The notes under the pieces are model-generated. The model was not told the origin of the DNA and ran no database searches. It worked only from the letters and a program-made list of their open reading frames with translations. From contig DKAJ01000012.1 in assembly GCA_002448815.1 (NCBI GenBank), positions 79,056 to 143,055 of the forward strand: a DNA stretch of 64,000 bases, read 5' to 3'. Positions within the stretch are counted from its first letter, which is position 1, and the number at the start of each line of letters is the position of its first letter. This DNA is from Micavibrio sp. UBA6929. Lineage in GTDB: Bacteria; Pseudomonadota; Alphaproteobacteria; Micavibrionales; Micavibrionaceae. The translations under genes and the position numbers were made by a program. Below, in pieces: positions 17,607-25,692 of this stretch.

Positions 17607-19643
17607 ATGAAACAGGGCAAAAACAAGGCAGGCATTATACCAACCGCTTTTGTTGCGGGTTTAATGATGTGCACCGCGTTAAGTGGCGCGTCTATCGCGC
17701 ATGCTCAGGAAGAAAATGCGGCGTCTATCCTTGAGGCACGCTCTCGCGCAGAACTTGAACTGCAAAACAAAGATGCTCAAATTAAACAGTTAAAATCAGT
17801 TTTAAACGAAAAAAATGACAAGCTTGACGAGCTTGCCGAACAATTATCAGCGCAAGAATTGTTATTACGTGAGAAAGACATTCTAGAAGCCGAAATTACG
17901 GCAATGGAAAATAAAATCTCTGACAAGGAAAGCGCGCTTCAAAACGCAAAAGAGAACATGGCCTTCAAAGAAGGGCGAGAGGCTGAACTTAACAGTCTGA
18001 TGTCTCAGATGCAGCGTATCATCGATGATCACGAAACATTGCTCAGCAAAAATGAAAAATACAAAGAAATGCTGCGTGAAAAAGAAGGGATCGAAAATCA
18101 GCTTACAGGCATTAGTGAAGAAAAGCGTATGCTGTCTGAGAATATGCAGATCCTCCAAGATGAATATGATAGCGTTTCTTCGCAGCTAACCACATTAAAA
18201 GAGGGCAAGCTGAGCGAATTTGAAACAAAAATCTCTGAAAAAGATTTGGAAATCGCTGAGCTGCGCATGCAGGTGCAATCCCTCGCGCAGCAAGCCAAAA
18301 TTGGCGGGCAGGCTGTAGCCGCGCAAGAGCAAAATGAATCAATAGCGCTTGAGCAGAAAAACAGTGAAATCGAAGCATTACGCCAGCAAGTGCGCGCATT
18401 AAGCGCTCAGGCACGCCTGAGCGAAGATATTATTGCTGAAAAAGAAGCAAAAATTGCGGCACTGTCTGATAAAGCGCCTCAGGCGCCGATTGTTCAGACA
18501 TCATCTGTTTTGTCTGAAGCGCAGCGCCTAGAGCAGCGCATGGCCGCGCAGGCGCCAAGTGCTCTTCTGCCAATGAAGGGGGAAGAAGCAGTGGTGGCCT
18601 CTGATGAGGTGAAAAATATTAAAGAAGACCCGGCGCCAGTACCGCCAGAGAAATCATGGGCGAAGGATAAGCCTGCCGTTAAAGCGCCAGAGCCTGAGCC
18701 AGATGTAACGCAGCGCATAACTGATCTTTCATACGAGAACCATGAGCTTCAGCGCCAAAATCAAGCCTTAAAGACCTTCCTTGAGCAAATGACCAATACC
18801 ATTAAGGACGTTGCTAGTGGACGTCTTGGCATTGGTGCGAAGCAAGCCACGCAAGAGGCAAGCCCAGTGCCTGTAAGTTCGGCCGCTATTCCAGTTGTTC
18901 CTGCGATGCTGATGGAAGATGATTATGGTGATCTTTCAGAAGCGCAGCGTATGGAGCGGGAAATGATGGGCGGCAGGATTTCTGCCCAGCCTGCACCTTC
19001 GGTTGCGCAAGATGCGCCGCTAGATATTGCCACGGTCAAGCAGTCAGATATACAAGAAGAGCAAAAGCCCGTCTTTGAGGTCGCTGTAAAACAAGGGGAG
19101 CCGATTAAGCCAGCAAGTAATATGCCTGCGGTTCTTCCGCAATCCGTTGCTCCGGCAGAAGTGCTGTCTGAACCACCTGTTTATTACGAGCCTTCGGTGC
19201 CAATCTATGGCCTTGTTCAGGCATCAGAAGGGTACGTGCCCGATACGTTTAATATGATGCAGTCAAATTCTAGTGAAGATAAGCTGGTGTTCCAGTGGCA
19301 TGAAGATTCAGTCTACAGCTCTGCCGAACAGCGTCCCGTTGGAGAAAATGAATTTGATGATCTTGTTAAGGATTATTTAATTGAAACGGAAAACCGTTGT
19401 CAGGGTGATTTTGCGGCAATTTCTGTTGATACACGTGATGTTGGTGATGTCCGTATAGACAGTTACGATATCGCGTGCATCATTGATGAAAACGGCATGA
19501 ATGCGGCTGCTTCACTGATGTTCTTTAATAAAGACGGTACATTTTCATCGGTATCACATGAAACGGCGACTGCCTATGTTGATACGGCCATGGATAAGCG
19601 CGATAAAATGATACACACACTTGAAGGCGCATCGTTCTTCTGA
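17607..19643 (+). CDS. Secreted coiled-coil protein of unknown function
   Basis: A 678-residue protein that I do not recognise. It has a Sec signal peptide (hydrophobic core FVAGLMMCTALSGASIAHA, cut before QE near 34). A long coiled coil with regular Leu/Ile heptads covers about 36-290. A Pro/Ala/Glu-rich linker (about 290-555) contains two similar blocks, SSVLSEAQRLEQRMAA and DLSEAQRMEREMMGG, suggesting an internal repeat. A compact C-terminal domain (about 556-678) has two Cys, in NRCQGDF and DIACIID, which could form a disulphide. It follows the TcpQ-like gene by 23 bases and shares its composition, so the two probably build one envelope structure. The pair ends at a strong terminator. Confidence 0.75.
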   Translation: MKQGKNKAGIIPTAFVAGLMMCTALSGASIAHAQEENAASILEARSRAELELQNKDAQIKQLKSVLNEKNDKLDELAEQLSAQELLLREKDILEAEITAMENKISDKESALQNAKENMAFKEGREAELNSLMSQMQRIIDDHETLLSKNEKYKEMLREKEGIENQLTGISEEKRMLSENMQILQDEYDSVSSQLTTLKEGKLSEFETKISEKDLEIAELRMQVQSLAQQAKIGGQAVAAQEQNESIALEQKNSEIEALRQQVRALSAQARLSEDIIAEKEAKIAALSDKAPQAPIVQTSSVLSEAQRLEQRMAAQAPSALLPMKGEEAVVASDEVKNIKEDPAPVPPEKSWAKDKPAVKAPEPEPDVTQRITDLSYENHELQRQNQALKTFLEQMTNTIKDVASGRLGIGAKQATQEASPVPVSSAAIPVVPAMLMEDDYGDLSEAQRMEREMMGGRISAQPAPSVAQDAPLDIATVKQSDIQEEQKPVFEVAVKQGEPIKPASNMPAVLPQSVAPAEVLSEPPVYYEPSVPIYGLVQASEGYVPDTFNMMQSNSSEDKLVFQWHEDSVYSSAEQRPVGENEFDDLVKDYLIETENRCQGDFAAISVDTRDVGDVRIDSYDIACIIDENGMNAAASLMFFNKDGTFSSVSHETATAYVDTAMDKRDKMIHTLEGASFF

Positions 19644-19676
19644 GCCCCAAATGTTTATTCTAAAAACAGGCACAAA

Positions 19677-19699
19677 AAAACCGCCACGCAGGCGGTTTT
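19677..19699. terminator. Bidirectional terminator between the coiled-coil gene and phaR
   Basis: A perfect 9-base-pair stem (AAAACCGCC with GGCGGTTTT, loop ACGCA) has A residues on one side and T on the other. It lies between two converging genes and should work on both strands. Confidence 0.9.
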
Positions 19700-19722
19700 G
19701 TCATGTTTAAGACGTATAAAGC

Positions 19723-20235
19723 TTACTTATCTTTTGTTGGCGGCGTAAACGATGAAAAGATTTTCATTGTGCGCTCAACCATGGCAACGTTTTGCTTGTT
19801 AATTTCTTCAAGCATTGCCTGTGCAGGTTGCATGCCAGGGATAGAGCCCATGCCGGCAATTGATTGATTAATATGCTCTTGCATGCGCTCTTGGTTCTTC
19901 GAGAAAAGCTCCATAGATGCTTCTAGATAATTAGGAACAACTTCTTCCATGTTGCCGCCGTAAAAGCCGATAAGCTGGCGCATGAAACTTGTTGGCAGCA
20001 TTGTGCCTTCGCCGTCATTTACAGATTCTTGGTCAAGGATAATCTGAGCCAAGACAGAGCGCGTAATATCTTCGCCTGTTTTTGCGTCTTTGACTGCGAA
20101 TTCGTAACCATCACGCACCATTTCTGATAGGTCATCAAGCGTGACGTAGCTGCTGCGACCTGTGTCATAAAGACGACGGTTCGCATACTTTTTAATGATA
20201 GTTACTCCATCTTTTTTGCTGTTAGCCTTGCTCAT
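19723..20235 (-). CDS. phaR: Polyhydroxyalkanoate synthesis regulator PhaR
   Basis: PhaR represses phasin and PHA genes and is released by binding to nascent PHA granules. The 170 residues show the family's DNA-binding N-terminal block, IIKKYANRRLYDTGRSSYVT (about 14-33), then DDLSEMVRDGYEF and DITRSVLAQIILDQE. The PHB-accumulation regulatory domain includes LPTSFMRQLIGFYGGNMEE, and a Gln/Met-rich tail follows. It is divergent from the PhaC-like, phaA and phaB genes, whose shared 155-base upstream region is the natural place for its operator, though I could not identify one. Confidence 0.94.
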   Translation of the reverse strand: MSKANSKKDGVTIIKKYANRRLYDTGRSSYVTLDDLSEMVRDGYEFAVKDAKTGEDITRSVLAQIILDQESVNDGEGTMLPTSFMRQLIGFYGGNMEEVVPNYLEASMELFSKNQERMQEHINQSIAGMGSIPGMQPAQAMLEEINKQNVAMVERTMKIFSSFTPPTKDK

Positions 20236-20358
20236 AATGCGTATATCCTTGCTATAGAGTGTCAGTATTGCACAAGGACAACATACACTAGCAGCGTATG
20301 AATTTCAAAAATAAAGTTAAAAAAAATCATAGGCTTGTCATAGTGTAAAAACAGTTTC

Positions 20359-20388
20359 TTGCAGGGGATCCTTGTGCTATTGGATAAT
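20359..20388 (+). promoter_or_regulatory. Possible sigma-70 promoter of the pha genes
   Basis: TTGCAG (20359-20364) and GATAAT (20383-20388) are 18 bases apart. If this is used, transcription would begin at or after the ATG at 20391, which would make the message leaderless or favour the in-frame ATG at 20430 for the PhaC-like gene. The -35 match is poor. Confidence 0.3.
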
Positions 20389-20390
20389 AT

Positions 20391-21506
20391 ATGCGTAAAG
20401 GCCCACATCCCTTATCCGTTCATATCGGCATGGCAGCGTCTGAAATGGCGCGCGATAGCGCCCAAACTGGCGCTGCAGGCGATATCAGCTATCAAGAAAA
20501 CTTTGCCAAGATGCTGCGCGGGATACAGCGCTATCAATGTTCTCCTGCACAGGTCAGCGCGCCGCCCTTAAAAACGATCTGGCAGGAAGGCGAAGTGCGC
20601 CTGATGACGTTGCCTGATCAAGCCGTTGCAACGCCAGTCGTATTTTTGCCATCACTGGTGAATAAGGCGAATATTTTGAATTTGATCGAGGGGCGGTCAA
20701 TGATGCAATACTTTGCCAGTCAAGGGTTAGCGCCGCTTTTAATTGACTGGGGGCAAAGCGCACAAGACCCGAGGCAGGCCAACTTTGAGAGCTTGATACA
20801 AGATCGTATCGTTTCGATATTGGGTTTTGTTGCGGATATGTATAGCCAAAAGCCGCACGCCATGGGGTACTGTATGGGCGGAACAATTTTGGCGGCGGTT
20901 GCGGCGCTTGCAGGTGATAAACTTGCATCAGCAACTTTCTTGGCTGCGCCGTGGGACTTTCATGCGGGCGGCGGCGCGCTACAAAAACGTGTGGCTTTCT
21001 GGTATCCGTCTGCGATGCAAGCCTTAGAAAGCAAGCGCGTCTTAGATCAAGATTGGCTGCAAACAGTGTTCGCCAGTTTGGATCCTTTATTAACGCGTAA
21101 TAAATTTATCAAATTCGCAGACATGGAAGAGGGCACGCCAGACCATGATATCTTTATCGCTATTGAAGATTGGCTCAACGATGGTGTGGATTTGCCTTAT
21201 GAGATTGCACAAACCTGCATTCAGCGATGGTTCTTTGATAATGAAACCGCGCAAAATAAATGGCATGTTGGCGGTAAAGTAATACAACCTGCGCATATTG
21301 ATGTGCCGTGCCTTGTTGTCGCGTCCAAGCAAGACCGCCTTGTGGAGTATGCCAGTGCGCATGCCTTAACCGCATCCTTAAAAAATGTGCGCGAGGTATC
21401 ACCGCAATGCGGTCATGTCGGCATGATTGCAGGGCGTCATGCAATAAAAACAGCCTGGCAACCCATGGTGGAATTTATTGCCTATTGCAATAATAAAAAT
21501 CCATGA
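20391..21506 (+). CDS. PhaC-like alpha/beta hydrolase (short PHA synthase-type protein)
   Basis: A 371-residue alpha/beta-hydrolase with the synthase-type nucleophile box GYCMGGT (Cys near 161), the acid Asp near 315 in SKQDRLV and the His near 342 in CGHVGMI. A Cys in the elbow is the mark of PHA synthases rather than esterases. The length resembles the class III catalytic subunit and is far shorter than the 608-residue class I enzyme at 62166. No PhaE partner is nearby. It lies between phaR and phaA-phaB. It may be a second synthase or a Cys-type hydrolase acting on PHA. The start is uncertain (20391 or ATG 20430); neither has a good ribosome site. Confidence 0.82.
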   Translation: MRKGPHPLSVHIGMAASEMARDSAQTGAAGDISYQENFAKMLRGIQRYQCSPAQVSAPPLKTIWQEGEVRLMTLPDQAVATPVVFLPSLVNKANILNLIEGRSMMQYFASQGLAPLLIDWGQSAQDPRQANFESLIQDRIVSILGFVADMYSQKPHAMGYCMGGTILAAVAALAGDKLASATFLAAPWDFHAGGGALQKRVAFWYPSAMQALESKRVLDQDWLQTVFASLDPLLTRNKFIKFADMEEGTPDHDIFIAIEDWLNDGVDLPYEIAQTCIQRWFFDNETAQNKWHVGGKVIQPAHIDVPCLVVASKQDRLVEYASAHALTASLKNVREVSPQCGHVGMIAGRHAIKTAWQPMVEFIAYCNNKNP

Positions 21507-21561
21507 TAACCTTTTGCAAAATAAATAATTTGTCACGATCATTTTGCAGGAGAAACCACCC

Positions 21562-22746
21562 ATGACATCACCCGAAACAGTAGTAATCGTCGCCGCACAA
21601 AGAACGGCTATCGGCAATTTAGGGGGCGGTCTTTCAACTGTACCTGCGCATGAATTGGGCGCAACGGTTATTCAATCTTTGCTGGAAAAAACGGGCGTTG
21701 ATGCTGCGGATGTGAACGATGTCATTTTGGGGCAGGTTTTAACCGCATCAACAGGGCAGAACCCTGCGCGTCAAGCGGCTATTGCGGCGGGCTTGTCTAA
21801 GGTCAGCACTGCCCTAACCATCAATCAAGTTTGTGGGTCCGGCCTGCGCGCTGTTGCCTTTGCCGCGCAATCGATTTTATGTGGTGATGCCGATATCGTC
21901 ATCGCAGGCGGTCAAGAAAATATGAGCCTTGCGCCGCATACTTTGCCTATGCGCACAGGCGTCAAATTTGGTGATGTAAAGGCCGTAGACACGATGATTA
22001 AAGACGGTCTTTGGGATGCGTTTAATGATTACCACATGGGCATTACGGCTGAAAATGTGGCGGCTGAATATGATATCTCGCGCGAGGATCAAGATAACTT
22101 CGCAGCAAACTCTCAACAAAAGGCTGAGGCCGCAATGGGCTCTGGCGCTTTTGATGCAGAAATTACGCCTGTAACAATTAAAACGCGCAAAGGCGAAACC
22201 ATTGTCAATAAAGACGAATTTCCGCGTGCGGGCGTGACTGCCGAAGGGCTATCAGGTTTGCGCACGGCCTTCAAAAAAGACGGCACCGTAACCGCGGCAA
22301 ATGCATCGGGCATTAATGATGGCGCTGCAGCACTAATGTTGATGAGCGCATCTGAAGCCGAAAAACGCGGCCTAAAGCCACTGGCGAAAATTGCATCTTG
22401 GGCAACAAAAGGCGTTGATCCGTCATTGATGGGCACGGGGCCCATTCCGTCATCTCAGGCGGCATTGGAAAAGGCTGGTTGGTCAGTGGATGATTTGGAT
22501 TTCATTGAATCAAACGAAGCCTTTGCGGCGCAGGCTTGCGCGGTTGCCAAGGAATTAAACTTGCCTGCAGATAAGGTGAACGTAAACGGCGGCGCGATTG
22601 CTTTGGGGCATCCGATCGGCGCATCAGGTGCACGCATTTTGGTGACTTTGCTGCACGCAATGCAGGCGCGCGGCGGTAAAAAAGGCCTTGCGACGCTTTG
22701 TATCGGCGGCGGTATGGGCATCGCAATGTGCGTTGAGGCTGCTTAG
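21562..22746 (+). CDS. phaA: Acetyl-CoA C-acetyltransferase (beta-ketothiolase)
   Basis: PhaA condenses two acetyl-CoA to acetoacetyl-CoA, the first step to polyhydroxybutyrate. The start is ATG 21562, placed by an AGGAGA site 8 bases upstream; the frame continues to 21544 but that would cover the site. The 394 residues contain the acyl-accepting Cys in NQVCGSGLRAV, the catalytic His in GGAIALGHPIGASG and the second Cys in LCIGGGMG near the end. phaB follows 55 bases later, so the two give the 3-hydroxybutyryl-CoA that the phaC products use. Confidence 0.95.
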   Translation: MTSPETVVIVAAQRTAIGNLGGGLSTVPAHELGATVIQSLLEKTGVDAADVNDVILGQVLTASTGQNPARQAAIAAGLSKVSTALTINQVCGSGLRAVAFAAQSILCGDADIVIAGGQENMSLAPHTLPMRTGVKFGDVKAVDTMIKDGLWDAFNDYHMGITAENVAAEYDISREDQDNFAANSQQKAEAAMGSGAFDAEITPVTIKTRKGETIVNKDEFPRAGVTAEGLSGLRTAFKKDGTVTAANASGINDGAAALMLMSASEAEKRGLKPLAKIASWATKGVDPSLMGTGPIPSSQAALEKAGWSVDDLDFIESNEAFAAQACAVAKELNLPADKVNVNGGAIALGHPIGASGARILVTLLHAMQARGGKKGLATLCIGGGMGIAMCVEAA

Positions 22747-22801
22747 CATCAATAAACGACATTCACGATTTCAAATAGATTAACCAAACACGAGGAATAA
22801 A

Positions 22802-23530
22802 ATGACAGAGAAGAAACTTGCAATTGTAACTGGCGGAACGCGCGGTATTGGTCTTGATATTTCAAAGGCACTTATCGCCGAAGGATATCAGGTTGCTGCG
22901 CTGTATGCAGGTAATGATGCCGCGGCAAAGGCGTTTAAGGATGAAACGGGCCACGCCGCTTATAAAGTTGATGTGACAGATCTGGATGCTTGCATCGCAA
23001 CAGTTGAAAAAGCGATTAAAAAATTCGGCGCGCCAGCTGTTCTTGTAAACAACGCAGGCATCACGCGTGATGGCATGCTGCATAAAATGGGCGCCGATCA
23101 GTGGAGCGATGTGATCACCACGAACCTGTCATCATGTTTTAACATGTGCCGCGCGGTGATGACCGCAATGCGTGACGCAGGTTTTGGACGTATTATCAAT
23201 ATTAGCTCAATCAACGGGCAAAAAGGGCAGTTAGGCCAAACAAACTATGCCGCGGCAAAGGCAGGGATGTTAGGCTTTACCAAGTCATTGGCTTTGGAAT
23301 CTGCGCGCAAAGGCATTACAGTCAACGCAATTTGCCCTGGCTATATCAAAACAGATATGACGGCATCTATGGATGCGGCTGTTTTAGATAGTATTGTCAA
23401 ACAAATCCCGCAGGGACGCATGGGCGCGCCATCGGAGATTGCTGCAATCGTTGCGTTTTTGGCATCTGAAAAGGCCGCATTTATCACAGGTGCGACAATT
23501 TCTGCCAACGGCGGTCAGTACATGATATAA
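22802..23530 (+). CDS. phaB: Acetoacetyl-CoA reductase
   Basis: A short-chain dehydrogenase that reduces acetoacetyl-CoA to (R)-3-hydroxybutyryl-CoA with NADPH. Its 242 residues show the cofactor loop TGGTRGIG, the NNAGITRDGMLHKM segment typical of PhaB/FabG, the catalytic Ser of INISSINGQKGQLGQ, and YAAAK. The QKGQLGQTNYAAAKAG stretch is close to known PhaB enzymes, and the position after phaA makes PhaB more likely than FabG. An AGGAAT site precedes the ATG. The cyclic-nucleotide-binding gene starts 8 bases after the stop. Confidence 0.93.
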   Translation: MTEKKLAIVTGGTRGIGLDISKALIAEGYQVAALYAGNDAAAKAFKDETGHAAYKVDVTDLDACIATVEKAIKKFGAPAVLVNNAGITRDGMLHKMGADQWSDVITTNLSSCFNMCRAVMTAMRDAGFGRIINISSINGQKGQLGQTNYAAAKAGMLGFTKSLALESARKGITVNAICPGYIKTDMTASMDAAVLDSIVKQIPQGRMGAPSEIAAIVAFLASEKAAFITGATISANGGQYMI

Positions 23531-23537
23531 TTGGTGC

Positions 23538-24065
23538 ATGGCCGGTTTACAGTCGAAATATAAAACCCGTAAATTTAAACAGGGCGAATGCGTTATCCAA
23601 GAGGGTGATGTAGGTGATTGCGCCTATCTTGTGCAATCAGGCGCACTGAAAATTGTCCGTAATTTTGGTGGCAGCGATGTTGAAATTGCGCGTGTTGGTG
23701 CAGGTGATTTCATTGGTGAAACGGCGCTTGTCTTTGATGAGCGTCGCTCGGCTTCGGTTATCGGTACGATGCCAGGCATGTTGATTGTGATTGATCGCAG
23801 TTCTTTTAAAAACAAACTTGAGGGCAGTGACCCAACCATTAAGGCCATTGTTTCTATGCTTTCTCGGCGTGTGCAGGCGGGAAATAAGGCGCTTATTGAA
23901 GACCAAACGGACGCCTTTGTCTTGCTAAGCGCAGTTGAGAGCTTATTTAAAAAGGTGCGTTATGATTTGCCGGTTGATCACCGTGATGTCTTTATCGAAA
24001 AGGCGCAGCCACATATTGATGCCTTTATCGAGGCTATCAAGGCAATGAAGGATGTAGGCGAATAA
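23538..24065 (+). CDS. Cyclic-nucleotide-binding domain protein
   Basis: A 175-residue protein with one cNMP-binding beta-roll (about 12-120): FKQGECVIQEGDVGDCAYLVQSG and the phosphate-binding cassette-like GDFIGETALVFDERRSASV. The C-terminal 55 residues are helical and have no recognisable helix-turn-helix, so it does not look like a Crp/Fnr transcription factor. It begins 8 bases after phaB and is probably co-transcribed, which hints at a link between a nucleotide or stress signal and PHA metabolism; that link is inferred. It converges on the RHH gene with an 8-base gap. Confidence 0.85.
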   Translation: MAGLQSKYKTRKFKQGECVIQEGDVGDCAYLVQSGALKIVRNFGGSDVEIARVGAGDFIGETALVFDERRSASVIGTMPGMLIVIDRSSFKNKLEGSDPTIKAIVSMLSRRVQAGNKALIEDQTDAFVLLSAVESLFKKVRYDLPVDHRDVFIEKAQPHIDAFIEAIKAMKDVGE

Positions 24066-24073
24066 TCGTGGGG

Positions 24074-24286
24074 CTAAGGCTGTATCCTGTTAAGGCAATC
24101 ATTTAAAATGAAAATGCGAAGCGCACTCGAAAGATTTTCTGATGTGCGCGCTTCGTCTATTTTGGCTATAAGCGCGTTTAACGAGCGCCCGTCACGTTCG
24201 GCGATGAGCTTCAGCTGCTGCCAAAATTCATCTTCCAAGGTTATGCTGGTTGCATGCCCCAGAATTTTTACCGAACGCTTCTTCAT
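24074..24286 (-). CDS. Small ribbon-helix-helix protein
   Basis: A 70-residue protein of the alphaproteobacterial RHH family (RSVKILGHATSITLEDEFW, then LNALIAKIDEAR, NLSSALRIFIL). I start it at ATG 24286: the family begins with KKRSVKI, and a longer frame to 24334 would overlap the end of fumC. The stop of fumC is 8 bases before this start, so it is the last gene of the ydcH-purE-purK-fumC group. Members are presumed DNA-binding or possibly arylsulphate-sulphotransferase-linked; the target is unknown. Confidence 0.85.
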   Translation of the reverse strand: MKKRSVKILGHATSITLEDEFWQQLKLIAERDGRSLNALIAKIDEARTSENLSSALRIFILNDCLNRIQP

Positions 24287-24294
24287 GATACCGC

Positions 24295-25686
24295 TTAGTC
24301 GCGCGGTTTGATCATGCTGAGCGGATCTACCCATGCATCAAATTGCTCTGATGTGAGCAATTCAAGCTCAATAGCCGCTTCTTTGAGGGTTGTGCCGTCA
24401 TTATAGGCTTTTTTCGCGATTTTTGCCGCGTTATCGTAACCAATATGTGGGTTCAGCGCTGTAACCAGCATCAAAGATTGCTGCATTTTTGCAGTGATGT
24501 TGGCTTCGTTGGCTTCGATGCCAACAACGCAGTTGTTTGTAAAGCTTACGCAGCTATCAGCGATCAGGCGGATAGATTGCAGCACGTTGTAAATCATCAC
24601 AGGCTTAAAGACGTTAAGCTCAAAATGACCATTCGATCCTGCCACAGTCACAGCCATGTGATTGCCCATCACTTGCGCGCAGACCATTGTCAGGGCTTCA
24701 CACTGCGTTGGGTTCACCTTACCTGGCATAATAGAAGAGCCAGGCTCGTTCGCGGGCAAGATGATCTCGCCAATACCCGAACGCGGGCCAGAGCCAAGCA
24801 AGCGAATGTCATTGGCTATTTTCATCAGGCTTGTCGCCAAAACGTTCAGTGCCCCAGAGTGTTCAACCAACGCATCATGCGCGGCGAGGGCTTCGAATTT
24901 GTTTTCTGCGGTGACGAACGGCAAGTCAGTGATGCTTGCGACATTTGCTGCAAATTTCTCTGCAAAGCCAGCTTGAGAATTGATGCCTGTGCCAACGGCT
25001 GTGCCGCCTTGGGCAAGCTGATAAAGGCGCGGCAACGTATCTTTAACGCGTGCAATGCCGTATTCGATTTGCTTGGCGTAACCAGAAAATTCTTGGCCAA
25101 GCGTCAAAGGCGTCGCATCTTGCAAGTGTGTGCGGCCGATTTTAACAATCTTCGCATAAGCCTGTGCTTTCTCGTCCAAGGCCTTGTGCAGCATCTCAAG
25201 GGCAGGGATCAAATCATGGTGAATTTGCTCAACCGCGGCGATATGCATGGCTGTTGGGAATGTGTCGTTTGAACTTTGACCCATATTGACATGGTCGTTC
25301 GGGTGCACAGGTGACTTGGAGCCAATCTCGCCGCCCAGAATTTCAATGGCACGGTTCGAGATAACTTCGTTCGCGTTCATGTTTGACTGCGTGCCTGAGC
25401 CTGTTTGCCATACGGCTAGCGGGAAGTGCGCCGCAAGTGTGCCGTCAATAACCTCATCTGCGGCTTGGATCATGGCCTCTGCAAGCTTTGCGTCTAATGA
25501 TCCTAAATCTTGATTAGTCATTGCCGCCGCTTTTTTCTGAATGCCGAGCGCACGAACAAGCGGTGCAGGCATCTTTTCCCAGCCAATATCAAAGTTTTTC
25601 AAAGAGCGCTGTGACTGCGCGCCCCAATATTTATCGTTTTCGACTTCAATCGCGCCGATTGAATCAGTTTCTGTGCGAGTGCTCAT
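24295..25686 (-). CDS. fumC: Class II fumarate hydratase
   Basis: FumC interconverts fumarate and malate in the citric acid cycle and, unlike class I enzymes, has no iron-sulphur cluster. The 463 residues show the superfamily signature GSSIMPGKVNPTQCE with the catalytic Ser, the substrate block TGSGTQSNMNANEVISNRA, HPNDHVNMGQSSNDTFPT and the GRTHLQDATPLTLGQE segment. It starts 6 bases after the end of purK and belongs to the same run of minus-strand genes; fumarate is also a by-product of purine synthesis, though that does not prove a functional tie. Confidence 0.97.
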   Translation of the reverse strand: MSTRTETDSIGAIEVENDKYWGAQSQRSLKNFDIGWEKMPAPLVRALGIQKKAAAMTNQDLGSLDAKLAEAMIQAADEVIDGTLAAHFPLAVWQTGSGTQSNMNANEVISNRAIEILGGEIGSKSPVHPNDHVNMGQSSNDTFPTAMHIAAVEQIHHDLIPALEMLHKALDEKAQAYAKIVKIGRTHLQDATPLTLGQEFSGYAKQIEYGIARVKDTLPRLYQLAQGGTAVGTGINSQAGFAEKFAANVASITDLPFVTAENKFEALAAHDALVEHSGALNVLATSLMKIANDIRLLGSGPRSGIGEIILPANEPGSSIMPGKVNPTQCEALTMVCAQVMGNHMAVTVAGSNGHFELNVFKPVMIYNVLQSIRLIADSCVSFTNNCVVGIEANEANITAKMQQSLMLVTALNPHIGYDNAAKIAKKAYNDGTTLKEAAIELELLTSEQFDAWVDPLSMIKPRD

Positions 25687-25692
25687 TATAAT

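Noticed and set aside
24445..25272. Long open frame (275 residues) on the plus strand opposite fumC
   Set aside because: It is fully antisense to a strongly conserved gene, is rich in His, Arg and Cys in a way typical of shadow frames, and has no ribosome site.
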